Counted from the first letter of the stretch, positions 25,505 through 35,169 are shown. The stretch: 64,000 nt of DNA from Paenibacillus sp. JDR-2 (GCF_000023585.1 NC_012914.1:5153501-5217500); one strand, 5' to 3'. Notes: generated by a model not told the origin, from the letters alone. Program-made: numbers and translations.

Positions 25505-27190
25505 CTAACCGAAAAGCAATTGCAAATGCTCTAATTGACGCAAACGCGAAATCGCATCGTACATATTCCATCTGCTCTCTTCCACGACAAATGCTTGTCC
25601 GTTGCGAACTGCGGGAATGCTGAGCCACATATCGCTTTGAAGCATCTGTTCCGTGGTTTCGCGGGCCGATGCATTAACCGGCATGGGGACAAAAACGATA
25701 TCTCCGGCATACTTGGCGATGTCCTGCGGATTAATCATTAGATAAGCCTTGCTTTCAGCAATCAACTCCTGTATCTGCCCGGTAAGGGAATTCTCATCCA
25801 TGCCATGCAGCAGCTCGGACAGCCCAAGCCTTCCCATAACGAACCATTTGTGCCCGCGGTGGCAGATAAATACGGATGCCTTCTCCCCGGCTAGAAATCG
25901 TTGCTTCCACATGAGACTAGCTTGCTTGAGACGCAGCGAATATTGGTCGGTAAAGCTGTCCGCTTCCTTCTCCTTGTCCAGCCATTCACCAAGCCTTCGC
26001 ATCCTCTCCAAAAGGGGATCGTAAGAATTATAGACAAGGGTTGGCGCTATGGCGCTAATCTCCCCGTAAATACGCTCATCCATATTGGACAAAATGATCA
26101 AATCGGGCTCTAATGCTCTAGCCATTCCCAATCGGAACGGAATTCCGATATCCTCTATATCCGCCAAGCCGTTCTCTTCTTCCGCAAGCCAAGAGGTTCC
26201 CAATTCGTACAAGTTACTCCCGACCGGTCTGACGCCAAGGGCCAGCAAGTCCCCCAACACTTCGCCAAAATACAAAATTCGGCGGGGACGAAGAGGTATC
26301 CGTACCTCATGGCCGGCATCATCCGTCACCAGCTTGCTTCCGCGCATAGACTCCGCGTATTGTCTTGGCGCCATTCCCGTATGCTGGCGAAAACGGCGGC
26401 TAAAATAATATTCATCCTCGAAGCCAACCTTGCGTGCAATCTCGCGCAGCGGGTCGTCCGTTGTCAGAAGAAGCATTTTCGCATGTTTGATCCGAAGCTG
26501 GTTCAAATATTCGAGCGGAGCCGAGCCCGTCAGTTGCTTAACCATCAAGGCATATTGACCCGGCTGCATGCCGGCTTGCTCGGCCAAATGTTTGACGCTC
26601 AGCTGCAGCATGTAATGCTCTTCCATGAACGCCACCGACCGCTCCGCCGACGGTAGAGATCCGCTAGCGGCTTTTTCACCGGAGTTATGCTGCAGCAGCA
26701 TGCCGACCAACTCCGTAAACAGCATACGGCGGCTGAACCATTCCATTCCTTTCTCTTCGCCTTGCTCGTTTACCGCTCCTTCATCCTCGCCCGCGGATGC
26801 CGTCAATTGCTCGGCCAGCTTGATTGCGCGCATATAAGGGAATAACCTCCAGTTATAGTGATTAGAACTGAGCGGTTCACGAAAACCTTGGTCGGTCTCC
26901 GCATTTAGAATTTTGAACGTAATGGAATAGAGTTGGACCGGATTGCCCGAATAATTGCTTATATACCATCGCTGCCTAGGAGGCAAGATGTAACAGCTTT
27001 GCTCTAGAGCAGGGATCAAAACATCATCCGCATACAAGCTGCAATCCCCTGCTGCAACAAGAAGCAGCGTATAGGCACGAGCGCTTTGCTCCACCGTGAC
27101 GTAATCCTCCCGAATCTCCCACTGCCGAGCTTCCAGCATATGAAACAGCAAGGAGCGAAACGTCTCCCATTCTAACCTTGAATGATGCAT
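25505..27190 (-). CDS. AraC-family regulator fused to a siderophore-binding domain (Btr-like)
   Basis: 561 residues. N-terminal cupin-like part (about 1-150), two AraC helix-turn-helix motifs (about 180-285: LAEQAGMQPGQYALMVK and IARKVGFEDEYYFSRRFR) and a C-terminal TroA-type siderophore-binding domain (about 300-560) that lacks a signal peptide. This is the plan of Bacillus Btr (YbbB), which binds bacillibactin in the cytoplasm and activates feu uptake genes. ATG at 27190 follows GGGAGG; an in-frame start at 27229 has no ribosome site. A Fur-box-like palindrome lies just upstream. It follows the SBP gene and a terminator. Confidence 0.87.
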   Translation of the reverse strand: MHHSRLEWETFRSLLFHMLEARQWEIREDYVTVEQSARAYTLLLVAAGDCSLYADDVLIPALEQSCYILPPRQRWYISNYSGNPVQLYSITFKILNAETDQGFREPLSSNHYNWRLFPYMRAIKLAEQLTASAGEDEGAVNEQGEEKGMEWFSRRMLFTELVGMLLQHNSGEKAASGSLPSAERSVAFMEEHYMLQLSVKHLAEQAGMQPGQYALMVKQLTGSAPLEYLNQLRIKHAKMLLLTTDDPLREIARKVGFEDEYYFSRRFRQHTGMAPRQYAESMRGSKLVTDDAGHEVRIPLRPRRILYFGEVLGDLLALGVRPVGSNLYELGTSWLAEEENGLADIEDIGIPFRLGMARALEPDLIILSNMDERIYGEISAIAPTLVYNSYDPLLERMRRLGEWLDKEKEADSFTDQYSLRLKQASLMWKQRFLAGEKASVFICHRGHKWFVMGRLGLSELLHGMDENSLTGQIQELIAESKAYLMINPQDIAKYAGDIVFVPMPVNASARETTEQMLQSDMWLSIPAVRNGQAFVVEESRWNMYDAISRLRQLEHLQLLFG

Positions 27191-27207
27191 TTGACGTCCT
27201 CCCGACA

Positions 27208-27228
27208 TGACAACAAAAATTGTTATCA
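27208..27228. promoter_or_regulatory. Fur-box-like palindrome before the Btr-like gene
   Basis: TGACAACAA-AAA-TTGTTATCA, 8 of 9 paired positions, 18 bases before the ATG. It resembles but does not match the consensus Fur box as well as the site at 28300. Confidence 0.45.
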
Positions 27229-27238
27229 TTGTAGACGA

Positions 27239-27272
27239 TCAAAAGCCGCTTATCAACCAGCGATAAGCGGCT
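27239..27272 (-). terminator. Terminator after the siderophore-binding protein gene
   Basis: 11-bp perfect stem AGCCGCTTATC (27244-27254) with GATAAGCGGCT (27262-27272), T-rich on the minus-strand side. It separates the SBP gene from the Btr-like regulator. Confidence 0.75.
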
Positions 27273-27290
27273 CTATCCAATCGATCAAGC

Positions 27291-28262
27291 TCAGTTCGTC
27301 TTCAGCAGCGTCTTCGGCAATTGCTGAATTAACCATTCCCGCGACAGCGCGTCGCTATAGGCCTCCATCACGCCAAACGTATACACCTTGCCATTCTTGA
27401 CGGCATCAAGTCCGTTCCACACCTGGCTTTTCTCCAATTCCTTCATGTCGTTGACCGCTTCCTCTGGAATTGGCGTAAGCACGAAGACATGGTCGCCCGC
27501 GTATTCCGAGAGCTTCTCGAGGCTGATCTCGACAAAGCCTTGTCCTTCATCCAGCGCTTTTTGGACCATAGGCGTTGGCTTCATTCCGCCTTCGTCATAC
27601 AAGATTTGCGATAATCCCGTATTGGCCATCGCGAACAATCGCTTGCCCGGATACATAGTGAATACGGTAGCGGTCTCTTCTTCTCCGATCCCCGCTTCCC
27701 TGATCTCCTTCCACATGGCTGCTTCCTTCTCGTGATAGCTTGCCAGCCATTGCTTGGCTTCCTCTTGTTTCCCGAGAAGCTGCCCCAGCTTGGTCAAACG
27801 CTCGTCAAGCGAACCAAACGTATCGAAAGTAACCGTTGGCGCCACCTTGGAAATTTGCGCGTACTGAGTCTCATCCGCATTGCCGAATATGATCAGATCC
27901 GGGTTCAACTCCAGCGCCTGCTCCACGTTAAACGGAAAGCCAACGTCCTTCGCATCCTTGAAATGCTCCTCGCTCAATGTACCCTCGACAGAACTAAGCA
28001 TAATGCCCACCGGATTTACGCCAAGCGCAGCAAAGTCACCGGTTGTTTCCCCATGGAAAATGACGCGCTTCGGCTCAGTTGGCACCTCGACCGAATGGCC
28101 TGTCCAGTCATTATACAATTGGGTCGCAGCTATTTCTTTTTCTCCGTTCTCCGGCTTCACGCTTTCAGCTGCGTTATTTTTTTCTCCTCCGCAAGCGGAC
28201 AGCGCACCCATCACTAGCGTTGTCGCCATGAGGCTCGTCAACCATTTGCCAACCTTCTTCAT
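27291..28262 (-). CDS. Iron-siderophore ABC transporter substrate-binding lipoprotein
   Basis: 323 residues. Lipobox LSAC with Cys at residue 24, then a FeuA/FhuD-type binding protein (TEPKRVIFHGETTGDFAALG, PDLIIFGN). It delivers a ferric siderophore to a membrane permease; no permease or ATPase gene is nearby, so it must use one encoded elsewhere. ATG at 28262 follows GGAGGG. A perfect Fur box lies 38 bases upstream, so it should be induced by iron shortage. Related to the C-terminal domain of the next gene. Confidence 0.9.
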   Translation of the reverse strand: MKKVGKWLTSLMATTLVMGALSACGGEKNNAAESVKPENGEKEIAATQLYNDWTGHSVEVPTEPKRVIFHGETTGDFAALGVNPVGIMLSSVEGTLSEEHFKDAKDVGFPFNVEQALELNPDLIIFGNADETQYAQISKVAPTVTFDTFGSLDERLTKLGQLLGKQEEAKQWLASYHEKEAAMWKEIREAGIGEEETATVFTMYPGKRLFAMANTGLSQILYDEGGMKPTPMVQKALDEGQGFVEISLEKLSEYAGDHVFVLTPIPEEAVNDMKELEKSQVWNGLDAVKNGKVYTFGVMEAYSDALSREWLIQQLPKTLLKTN

Positions 28263-28296
28263 TTTATTGCCCTCCATCAGTCTTTTCGTCCCTGCA

Positions 28297-28321
28297 ATAG
28301 ATAATGATAATCATTATCTAT
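28297..28321. promoter_or_regulatory. Perfect Fur box upstream of the siderophore-binding gene
   Basis: GATAATGATAATCATTATC at 28300-28318 is the 19-bp consensus Fur box; two-fold symmetry continues to a perfect 25-bp palindrome, 28297-28321. Iron-loaded Fur would repress the gene. Confidence 0.9.
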
Positions 28322-28409
28322 GAAAGTACTATACGAAAATCCGGATGCTGTCTCAATGGACAAATAAAATAAAGCTCATTTTTTTGTCCATCCTACCTTT
28401 AATAATAGG

Positions 28410-29012
28410 TTAAGGCGTGATGGTTCGATTTTTAAAATAATACTTTGCGTCTTGTTCGTTAATTTCCCGTAGAACTTTGCATGGATTGCCAACTGCAACT
28501 ACATTCGATGGAATATCTTTTGTAACGATACTACCTGCTCCGATCACCGTATTATCGCCAATTGTAACGCCGGGAAGCAAAATTGCTCCCGCTCCAATCC
28601 AGCAGTTCCTCCCGATAGATACCGGCGCGTTGTATTGATAAGCTTGTTCCCGAAGCTCAGGCAGAATAGGATGACCTGCTGTTGCTACGGTTACGTTAGG
28701 GCCAAACATGGTGTAGTCGCCAACGTAAATATGCGTATCATCAACCAACGTTAAATTAAAGTTAGCGTATACTTTCTTACCGAAATGAACATGTTTGCCA
28801 CCCCAATTGGAATGCAGCGGCGGCTCAATATAACATCCTTCTCCTAGCTCAGCAAACATTTCTTGAAGCAGAGCCGTTCTTTTTTCATATTCCAACGGAC
28901 GTGTCCCGTTAAAATCATAGAGCCTCTCAAGACAATTCGTTTGCTCTTTAGCCAGTTCTTCGTCCCCAGGCAAATATAAATGGCCATTGTGTTGTTTTTC
29001 CTTTATATCCAT
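28410..29012 (-). CDS. Maltose/galactoside O-acetyltransferase-type protein
   Basis: 200 residues. N-terminal Maa/LacA helical start (PGDEELAKEQTNCLERLYDFN) and a left-handed hexapeptide-repeat domain (about 85-190: GRNCWIGAGAILLPGVTIGDNTVIGAGSIV) with the catalytic His in TAGHP. Transfers acetyl from acetyl-CoA to a sugar hydroxyl. ATG about ten bases after AGGAG; 31 bases behind the MATE gene, so likely co-transcribed with it. Confidence 0.88.
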   Translation of the reverse strand: MDIKEKQHNGHLYLPGDEELAKEQTNCLERLYDFNGTRPLEYEKRTALLQEMFAELGEGCYIEPPLHSNWGGKHVHFGKKVYANFNLTLVDDTHIYVGDYTMFGPNVTVATAGHPILPELREQAYQYNAPVSIGRNCWIGAGAILLPGVTIGDNTVIGAGSIVTKDIPSNVVAVGNPCKVLREINEQDAKYYFKNRTITP

Positions 29013-29043
29013 TTTAGTAACACTCCTCGTATTTTTTTATTTC

Positions 29044-30420
29044 TCACCCGGAAAGATCTCTTGTAATATTATTTAGCCACTTGAATCGGCGGTAACGCAT
29101 GAATGCAACCGGTGATTTTATAACTTCGTCTAAACAAATAATGGCGAATAACGTTATTGGCGGGAGACGCCATACAAAGGCACTCAAGTACCCCAGCGGA
29201 AGTATGATCCCCCACATGACGGCAACGTCACACCAAAACCCAAACTTGGAATCACCTCCAGCTACGAATATTCCGCCTATCGTCGACGAATTGATTGATT
29301 TTGGAATACAGTAATACGCGCATATAAACAGCATTCCATTCAAGTAGCTTTGCGCTTGATCGTTCAAACTGACCACTTGTAAAACGAGAGGTTTAATGAA
29401 TAAAACGCTAAGACCCGCAAGAATGCCAAATAATACGGCGTAAGCATTTATCTTGCTGCCAGCCCTTCTAGCCGTATCCATGTCGCCATTGCCTAAATAT
29501 TTTCCGATAAGAACAGAACCCCCGCTCGCAATGCCCCCGCACAACACAATAGCCAGATTCTTGACCACCGAAGCGACTGAATTTGCAGCAACCATATCCG
29601 CGTTTACATGCCCAAAGATCGCTGCCGTTACGGTCAAAGCACCTCCCCAAACGATATAATTCCCTAGGACCGGCAGCGTGTATCTAAAGAAATCCTTTTG
29701 CAGATTTTGTTGCATGGCATCATACACCGGAAATTTAAACTTTATCTTGCCCTTCACAGAATGAACGATGCAGCAGCCAAGTTCTATGAAACGTGCAACA
29801 ACCGTCGATAAAGCAACCGCCGCAATGGCCTTCTGCGGATGATCCGGAAAAAGCACAAAAATACTTAGCGCATTAAAAAGAATATTTATGATAAGGCACA
29901 TAGAACTCGTCCAAGCGCTAAATCGCGCATTTTCCATGCTTCTAATCACACTGAAATACATCTGCGATATTCCGCTTACTACATACGAGAACGAGATCAC
30001 TTGCAGGAAACTGGAGCCATAGTCGATTAAATCCCCGTCATTTGTGAAAAAGCTCATTAACCACTCGGGCATAAATAGCGATATACCAAAAAAGATGAAA
30101 GAGATTATCGTGCAAAATAGGCAGCCGATCCAAAAAACGCGTTCAATGGTTGCTAAATCTTGTTTTCCCCAATATTGTGCAGTGAGTATCCCTGCCCCCG
30201 TAGCCAGCCCCATATAAAATAAAGTTAAGACGAATGTGATTTGCCCCGCCAAAGATACGGCGGACATCGCAGATTGGTTAATGAACCCCAGCATGACGAC
30301 ATCTACCGTAACAGCCAGCGCCGAGATAAGATTCTGCATAGCAATCGGGATGACCAGGCTAATAAGTTGACGATTGAAACTTTTGTCGGTATAAGCAGCA
30401 GTTAACATATTACGCAGCAT
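29044..30420 (-). CDS. MATE-family multidrug efflux protein
   Basis: 458 residues with twelve predicted membrane helices in two halves, the MatE fold; the N-terminal half has LVIPIAMQNLISA and GFINQSAMSAVSLAGQI. It exports cationic drugs or toxins using Na+ or H+. First gene of the unit with the acetyltransferase, starting after AAGGAGGGG. Divergent from an AraC regulator, which probably controls both. Confidence 0.9.
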   Translation of the reverse strand: MLRNMLTAAYTDKSFNRQLISLVIPIAMQNLISALAVTVDVVMLGFINQSAMSAVSLAGQITFVLTLFYMGLATGAGILTAQYWGKQDLATIERVFWIGCLFCTIISFIFFGISLFMPEWLMSFFTNDGDLIDYGSSFLQVISFSYVVSGISQMYFSVIRSMENARFSAWTSSMCLIINILFNALSIFVLFPDHPQKAIAAVALSTVVARFIELGCCIVHSVKGKIKFKFPVYDAMQQNLQKDFFRYTLPVLGNYIVWGGALTVTAAIFGHVNADMVAANSVASVVKNLAIVLCGGIASGGSVLIGKYLGNGDMDTARRAGSKINAYAVLFGILAGLSVLFIKPLVLQVVSLNDQAQSYLNGMLFICAYYCIPKSINSSTIGGIFVAGGDSKFGFWCDVAVMWGIILPLGYLSAFVWRLPPITLFAIICLDEVIKSPVAFMRYRRFKWLNNITRDLSG

Positions 30421-30455
30421 ATCCCCCCTCCTTTTTTACTTGTTACTATAAAAAT

Positions 30456-30491
30456 AGTTCAATTCTATATTGTTATCCATCAGAATTGACT
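30456..30491. promoter_or_regulatory. Inverted repeat between the MATE and AraC genes
   Basis: AGTTCAATTCT (30456-30466) and AGAATTGACT (30482-30491) are inverted copies 15 bases apart in the divergent promoter region; TTGACT and TATAAT-like boxes overlap it. A fair candidate operator for the AraC regulator. Confidence 0.4.
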
Positions 30492-30536
30492 ATAATAATA
30501 TCAAAATCGTACATAAAGAGAGGGGTGCTTCGTAAA

Positions 30537-31421
30537 ATGCAATTAGATGTTTTCTCTGATTTATCCGAGCGGTTGAACTATAATTTAAAAAATTTTCAAT
30601 TGTACATCAAAAAAGGGACATTGATGCCATTCGACAAATATGCAGCGGCCTGTCATTGGCATCCTGATTTGGAGTTCATCTTGGTGCTGGACGGCTATAT
30701 GAATTTTTTTGTTAATGGCGAGACTGTTCTTCTAGAAAAAGGAACCGGGATATTTGTTAGCAGCAAACGTCTGCATTACGGTTATTCTCCCGACAAAATT
30801 GACTGCAGTTACATTGTGGTCTGTATTCACCCTTCACTGCTTGGCAATGAGCAATGGATCGGCAAAGAATATTGGGAAGAGAAGTTTGGACCAAATACGG
30901 AGGACTTTATCGTGCTCACAGAGCATGAATCCTGGCACAAAGACGCTCTTGTCAGCCTAAACCAACTTTACGAAGAGATGCATGCCACGAAACGAAATCC
31001 GATTCGACTGCTGTCCATCGCCATGTCTTTAACCGCAAACATCGGAGATCGCATCGGAGAAAAGAAAGAGCCGACTGCCATTGATCCATCCTGGTTCTAT
31101 GTCTGGAAAATGACTGCGTTTATTCATGGTCATTTTGAACACAAAATTACACTGGATGACATAGCTGCCGCAGGTTCGGTGAGCAGAAGCCAATGTTGTA
31201 TTCTTTTCGGGAAATACGTAGAGCAATCGCCAAACACCTATTTAATGAAATACCGCATCAAAAAGAGCTGCGAGCTCCTAAGCGAAACCGACAGATCGAT
31301 AAGCGAGATCGCTATCTCTTGCGGCTTCCAAAGCTCCAGCTACTATACATTTGTGTTCCGCAAGGAATTAGGCATCGTTCCAAATGAATACCGCAGGCAA
31401 TATAGGGACGCGCATCAATAA
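30537..31421 (+). CDS. AraC-family regulator
   Basis: 294 residues. N-terminal cupin (about 20-120, CHWHPDLEFILVLDG) and a C-terminal pair of helix-turn-helix motifs (about 195-290: LDDIAAAGSVSRSQCCILF and ISEIAISCGFQSSSYYTFVFRKELG). ATG at 30537 lies nine bases after GAGGGG. Divergent from the MATE/acetyltransferase genes and likely their regulator; the inducer is unknown. Confidence 0.87.
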   Translation: MQLDVFSDLSERLNYNLKNFQLYIKKGTLMPFDKYAAACHWHPDLEFILVLDGYMNFFVNGETVLLEKGTGIFVSSKRLHYGYSPDKIDCSYIVVCIHPSLLGNEQWIGKEYWEEKFGPNTEDFIVLTEHESWHKDALVSLNQLYEEMHATKRNPIRLLSIAMSLTANIGDRIGEKKEPTAIDPSWFYVWKMTAFIHGHFEHKITLDDIAAAGSVSRSQCCILFGKYVEQSPNTYLMKYRIKKSCELLSETDRSISEIAISCGFQSSSYYTFVFRKELGIVPNEYRRQYRDAHQ

Positions 31422-31458
31422 AAAAACCAGCAGCCGGACAAATGCCGGTGGCTGGTTT
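31420..31458 (-). terminator. Terminator after the YwaF-like gene
   Basis: Hairpin of AAACCAGCAGCCGG with CCGGTGGCTGGTTT; on the minus strand seven T follow. It also lies at the end of the convergent AraC gene. Confidence 0.75.
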
Positions 31459-31471
31459 GAGCGTTCTTGTG

Positions 31472-32191
31472 TTACATCTGCCGTCTTCTCCATGGAATAA
31501 AGGGCAGGTACATCAAGGTGAATAGAACAATAGCAATCCCCTCTTCCACTACTAGATAATAGGGATAAGGCCCCAATAAATCCAATAGGGAGGCTCCTTC
31601 AGGCTTTTCCCTAAGGAACATGTAGTTGGCATCCAGCCAGTAATCCGTACCTCCCACCACAACGAGAAGAATGTTCAGAAAAACCATCGTTATCCAAACG
31701 GATTTCCAGGTCGGCCGGAAGCTCTCGATCCACGTCATATAGAGAGGGGCAAGGATAATGGCGATATGAACGATGAAGAAGTGAAAAAAACGGAAATGCG
31801 GATACGGATAATCCAAATCCGGCGTCAACATCGCTTGCATCGCACCGCCGATGCCAGCGAAAAATACAATCTGATACAGCAGCTTGCTTCGCGTAAACAG
31901 CATAATAATCGCAAGCATTTGCGATATACTGCAGAGCTCAAGCGGAAGCGTATATTTAACGCTCCACAGTCCCACGATGGCGTACCAATAATAAAGAAGA
32001 ATTTGAGGTGCGAGCAGCCCCAGGAGGATGCTGTACCGGATAATGGTTTTTACTGGTGTATTGCTCCGGATTCGCGCCCGAAAGCCGTATAGAAGAAGGG
32101 CCAGCACAACCAATGCGGCAAGCATAACGGTGTGCGAAGAGGAGTAGGGAATAAATTCTTCTTCCACGTACCGTGCAAAAAACGAAGTCAA
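31472..32191 (-). CDS. YwaF-like integral membrane protein (TIGR02206 type)
   Basis: 239 residues, about seven membrane helices. HFFIVH with the neighbouring HFRFFH, LPLELCSISQ and GGTDYWLDANYMFL are marks of the YwaF/TIGR02206 family. Function unknown. TTG start behind GAGAGGG. Same strand as the sigma/anti-sigma pair, 30 bases after it, so it may be transcribed with them. Confidence 0.8.
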   Translation of the reverse strand: MTSFFARYVEEEFIPYSSSHTVMLAALVVLALLLYGFRARIRSNTPVKTIIRYSILLGLLAPQILLYYWYAIVGLWSVKYTLPLELCSISQMLAIIMLFTRSKLLYQIVFFAGIGGAMQAMLTPDLDYPYPHFRFFHFFIVHIAIILAPLYMTWIESFRPTWKSVWITMVFLNILLVVVGGTDYWLDANYMFLREKPEGASLLDLLGPYPYYLVVEEGIAIVLFTLMYLPFIPWRRRQM

Positions 32192-32221
32192 AGCTTCCCT
32201 CTCCCTTCTCGGAATACGGCC

Positions 32222-33541
32222 TTACTTTTGAGTAATCGGAATGGATATCTTTTTATTATACTCCTTAATGTAATGGAATCCCTCTACCAGCAGAAATTCC
32301 GGTTTGTCCTGAGCCTGAACGGAGTAAGTCTGCTCTCTTAGAATATTCCCGTTCCCCAGATCCCAGGGACGCGAGACGGATCTCGAAGCGATTGGGACTT
32401 TTTTGCCGCCAGCTTGCACAAATAAATTGGTGGTGTCCAAGATTGTAAATTCTTTACTGGCAATAACGATATCATAGCCGCTTACGGTTTGCGTTACGCT
32501 GCGAATCCATAACTTCTCGTTGCTCATTTTTATGGAACGGTCGGAAGGTGAAGTTAGCGGAATCGGCTTCGTTATCTTCTGGTAACCGCTGAATTTATCG
32601 AGTACGATTTCCAGCGATTCAATCTTATCCGTTGGGAGCACATCATAACTAAACTCGAATGTAGGGCTATTTTTCCCGTCTAACCCGCCCGACCGGTAGC
32701 CAAAGGATTCAACCTCCGTACCATTAACCAAAAGCTTTGTTTTCCCCGGGAACATCGGGTGCCCTCCATTATTATTCAATTCGTAATGTCCTCTGATGAC
32801 CGTTGAAGTCGGAGAAGCTATGACGGAGTCATAATGAACCGTTCCTTCATCAACAGCTGCTTCTCTGGAGACTTTCTCGTTAATGATGCTTTTCATAGCC
32901 TTGTTGGCCTCAAACTTGAAGGAGATCGGTTGTATTTCTTGTTCGCCGCTATCCAGCCGCTCACTAAAGTTCGCTGTTAATGTTCGGGAAAACGGATTTA
33001 CGGGCTCGAATTTATAAACCCCTTGGAACTGTGTCTTATCCTTGCTGTAATTGCCTCCGCCTTCCGTCACATTGGAATTCGTCAGAAACCCTTTTACTTT
33101 GGTTACGCCGTAACGGATAAATTCATCAGCCTTAAATGTTAACCCCTCTGGCAGCTTGACGGTGTAATACATAAGAAAAGCATTATCGTCAGCAATAACT
33201 CCGTTAATCGTAATGACCGTGCCGTCCTTGAACGTTTTGCTCTTATTAACGGTCTGTCCGTACCCCTGCTCCGCGACTTCGGAGAAGCTCAGCGAGGTTA
33301 ACTCCATTCGGTTAAGCAGCTTACCTCCAATGTATGCGAATGCCGGGTATTGATACGTGGATACGATAATCAGCAGAGCCGCTGCTGCGGAAATGCTCCA
33401 CATAAGTGCCTTGTTATTCCTGCGTTTTTTCTCGGGAATCCGGTGAAGAGCCTGCCGCAACCGATCCTCCAATTCAGCCGGAGCCTGGATCTGATTTAAA
33501 TTTTGTTTGTGCCTCTGAATTTTATCCTCAATCGCTTTCAT
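32222..33541 (-). CDS. DUF4179-type membrane protein, probable anti-sigma factor
   Basis: 439 residues. A short cytoplasmic N-terminus (about 1-45), one membrane helix (about 45-65, LMWSISAAAALLIIVS) and a long extracellular beta-rich part with the DUF4179 region right after the helix (about 65-160). Such proteins are encoded next to ECF sigma factors and usually hold them inactive. ATG at 33541 follows GGAGGTGAT; the gene overlaps the end of the sigma gene by 14 bases, so they are translationally linked. Confidence 0.8.
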   Translation of the reverse strand: MKAIEDKIQRHKQNLNQIQAPAELEDRLRQALHRIPEKKRRNNKALMWSISAAAALLIIVSTYQYPAFAYIGGKLLNRMELTSLSFSEVAEQGYGQTVNKSKTFKDGTVITINGVIADDNAFLMYYTVKLPEGLTFKADEFIRYGVTKVKGFLTNSNVTEGGGNYSKDKTQFQGVYKFEPVNPFSRTLTANFSERLDSGEQEIQPISFKFEANKAMKSIINEKVSREAAVDEGTVHYDSVIASPTSTVIRGHYELNNNGGHPMFPGKTKLLVNGTEVESFGYRSGGLDGKNSPTFEFSYDVLPTDKIESLEIVLDKFSGYQKITKPIPLTSPSDRSIKMSNEKLWIRSVTQTVSGYDIVIASKEFTILDTTNLFVQAGGKKVPIASRSVSRPWDLGNGNILREQTYSVQAQDKPEFLLVEGFHYIKEYNKKISIPITQK

Positions 33542-34070
33542 AACGATCACCTCCGATAATCCCCTTTAATTTCTCTATGCCCTGCGAAATTCTTGACTTG
33601 ATTGTTCCGAGCGGAGCACCCGTCATGTCGGCAATCGTCTGATAAGGAAAGTCATGGACATAACGAAGCTCTATCGCTTCCCGTTGATGGGCATTCAGAT
33701 GGGATAGCAGCGTCTGCATATCCATCTCGGATTCCGTGCCGCGATACGGATTTTCTTCCGTTAACCCATAGATTACTGCTTCCTGCTCGTCCTCAAGCGG
33801 CGTGAACTTCCCATTCTTGCGAAGCAGGGCTCTGCATCGATTAACCAGAATCGTTTTGCTCCAGCTGTAAAAGGCTTCTCTCTTTTGGAGCTGATCAATC
33901 TTTTCGTATAAGGTGACAATCATATCTTCCATAGCATCCATCGCATCATGCTCATTCCCCATGTAGGTATAGGCAAGGCGATAATACGCGTCCTGGTCGG
34001 CCATGATTAGCTGCAATAAAGCTTCTTTATCGCCCTTCTGGGCTTGTCTGACTAACCGGCTTACCCTCAA
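33528..34070 (-). CDS. ECF-type RNA polymerase sigma factor
   Basis: 180 residues. Sigma region 2 (about 10-75, with DAMDAMEDMIVTLYEKI) and region 4 (about 120-170, LNAHQREAIELRYVHDFPYQTIADMTGAPLGTIKSR). I chose the TTG at 34070, six bases after GGGGAG; upstream ATGs in frame (34088, 34121) lack a ribosome site. Its partner is the DUF4179 membrane protein downstream. Regulon unknown. Confidence 0.85.
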   Translation of the reverse strand: MRVSRLVRQAQKGDKEALLQLIMADQDAYYRLAYTYMGNEHDAMDAMEDMIVTLYEKIDQLQKREAFYSWSKTILVNRCRALLRKNGKFTPLEDEQEAVIYGLTEENPYRGTESEMDMQTLLSHLNAHQREAIELRYVHDFPYQTIADMTGAPLGTIKSRISQGIEKLKGIIGGDRYESD

Positions 34071-34159
34071 TGTTCTCTCCCCTTTCATAGATAAGAGCAT
34101 GCTGGGGCGCAAAAAGTTCATTTTATTTTAAAGTTTTTCGGATTGAATCCGATACATGG

Positions 34160-35038
34160 TTAAAATCCGGCCTTTTCCTTAATAAATCTGACAAACCGTG
34201 CTGTCGCTGGAGACAGGAATCGTTCCTTTTTGAGATGTAATCCAACTTCCCAGCGCCATCCCTCTTCAGCAATCGGGATCCACTTTATACCTTCGAGATT
34301 TAAACCGGCCGTTCTCGGCAGCACCGATATTCCAAGTCCCGCCGCTACAAAACCAGCCACCGTCTGAAGATCCTCCGCGTCATAAGTTGAGGCAAGAGTA
34401 AAATTCGAATGATGGACCCGGGCCAGCAGCGAATTTTTCAAGCTGCAGTTATGCTTCAGGCCTACAAATGGCTCCCCTGTAATCTCACCTAAATGAATGG
34501 ACTCTTGATCCGCTAACCGATGTTCCTTCGAGACGACAAGATAGAGCGGAAGAGACAACATCGGTACCCATTCATAGGTATCATTTACCGGTTGTTCAGA
34601 AGTAACCATAAGATCCGCATGACCTTCCTCTACCTGGTTCAGAATAGCTCCCTTGTCGCCTTGCGACAGTTCGAAGGTGATAGCCGGGTTTATTAGCTGA
34701 TACTCCCGGATGAGCTTAGGAATAAGATCAACCCCGAGTATATTCAAATAAGCGAGATGGATCACGCCGGATTCCGGATTGGAATGCTCCTCGATCTCTT
34801 TTTTCCCGCGTTCTACTTCCTGCAGGATCCTCTCCACATGCTTGGAAAACATCATTCCGTACCGGTTAATCTTTAGACTTCTACCTTTCCGTTCGAATAA
34901 AGGAACTCCAAGCTCTGCCTCCAGCTTCAAGATCGAATGGCTGAGTGCAGGCTGAGTTATGGATAAGGATTCAGCCGCTCTTGTTAAATGCTCCGTTCTC
35001 GCAACTCTTAAAAAATACTCCAATTGGGTCAATTCCAT
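34160..35038 (-). CDS. LysR-family transcriptional regulator
   Basis: 292 residues. N-terminal winged helix (about 3-60: LEYFLRVARTEHLTRAAESLSITQPALSHSI) and a periplasmic-binding-fold effector domain (about 85-290). ATG at 35038 is ten bases after AGGAG; a GTG at 35047 sits on the ribosome site. It is closely similar to the LysR at 55008 in the first 70 residues. It is divergent from a degenerate SDR oxidoreductase, probably its former target. Confidence 0.88.
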   Translation of the reverse strand: MELTQLEYFLRVARTEHLTRAAESLSITQPALSHSILKLEAELGVPLFERKGRSLKINRYGMMFSKHVERILQEVERGKKEIEEHSNPESGVIHLAYLNILGVDLIPKLIREYQLINPAITFELSQGDKGAILNQVEEGHADLMVTSEQPVNDTYEWVPMLSLPLYLVVSKEHRLADQESIHLGEITGEPFVGLKHNCSLKNSLLARVHHSNFTLASTYDAEDLQTVAGFVAAGLGISVLPRTAGLNLEGIKWIPIAEEGWRWEVGLHLKKERFLSPATARFVRFIKEKAGF

Positions 35039-35169
35039 CCGTTCCACACTCCTATGGCTTAAATCATTTATTTTAGTAATGAAAATGATTATAAATATAA
35101 ATTATATTTATTTTTCATTGAAGAGTAAACTTAAACCCGTTGCCATTGTGAAGCGATTGGCTAGGAGGA

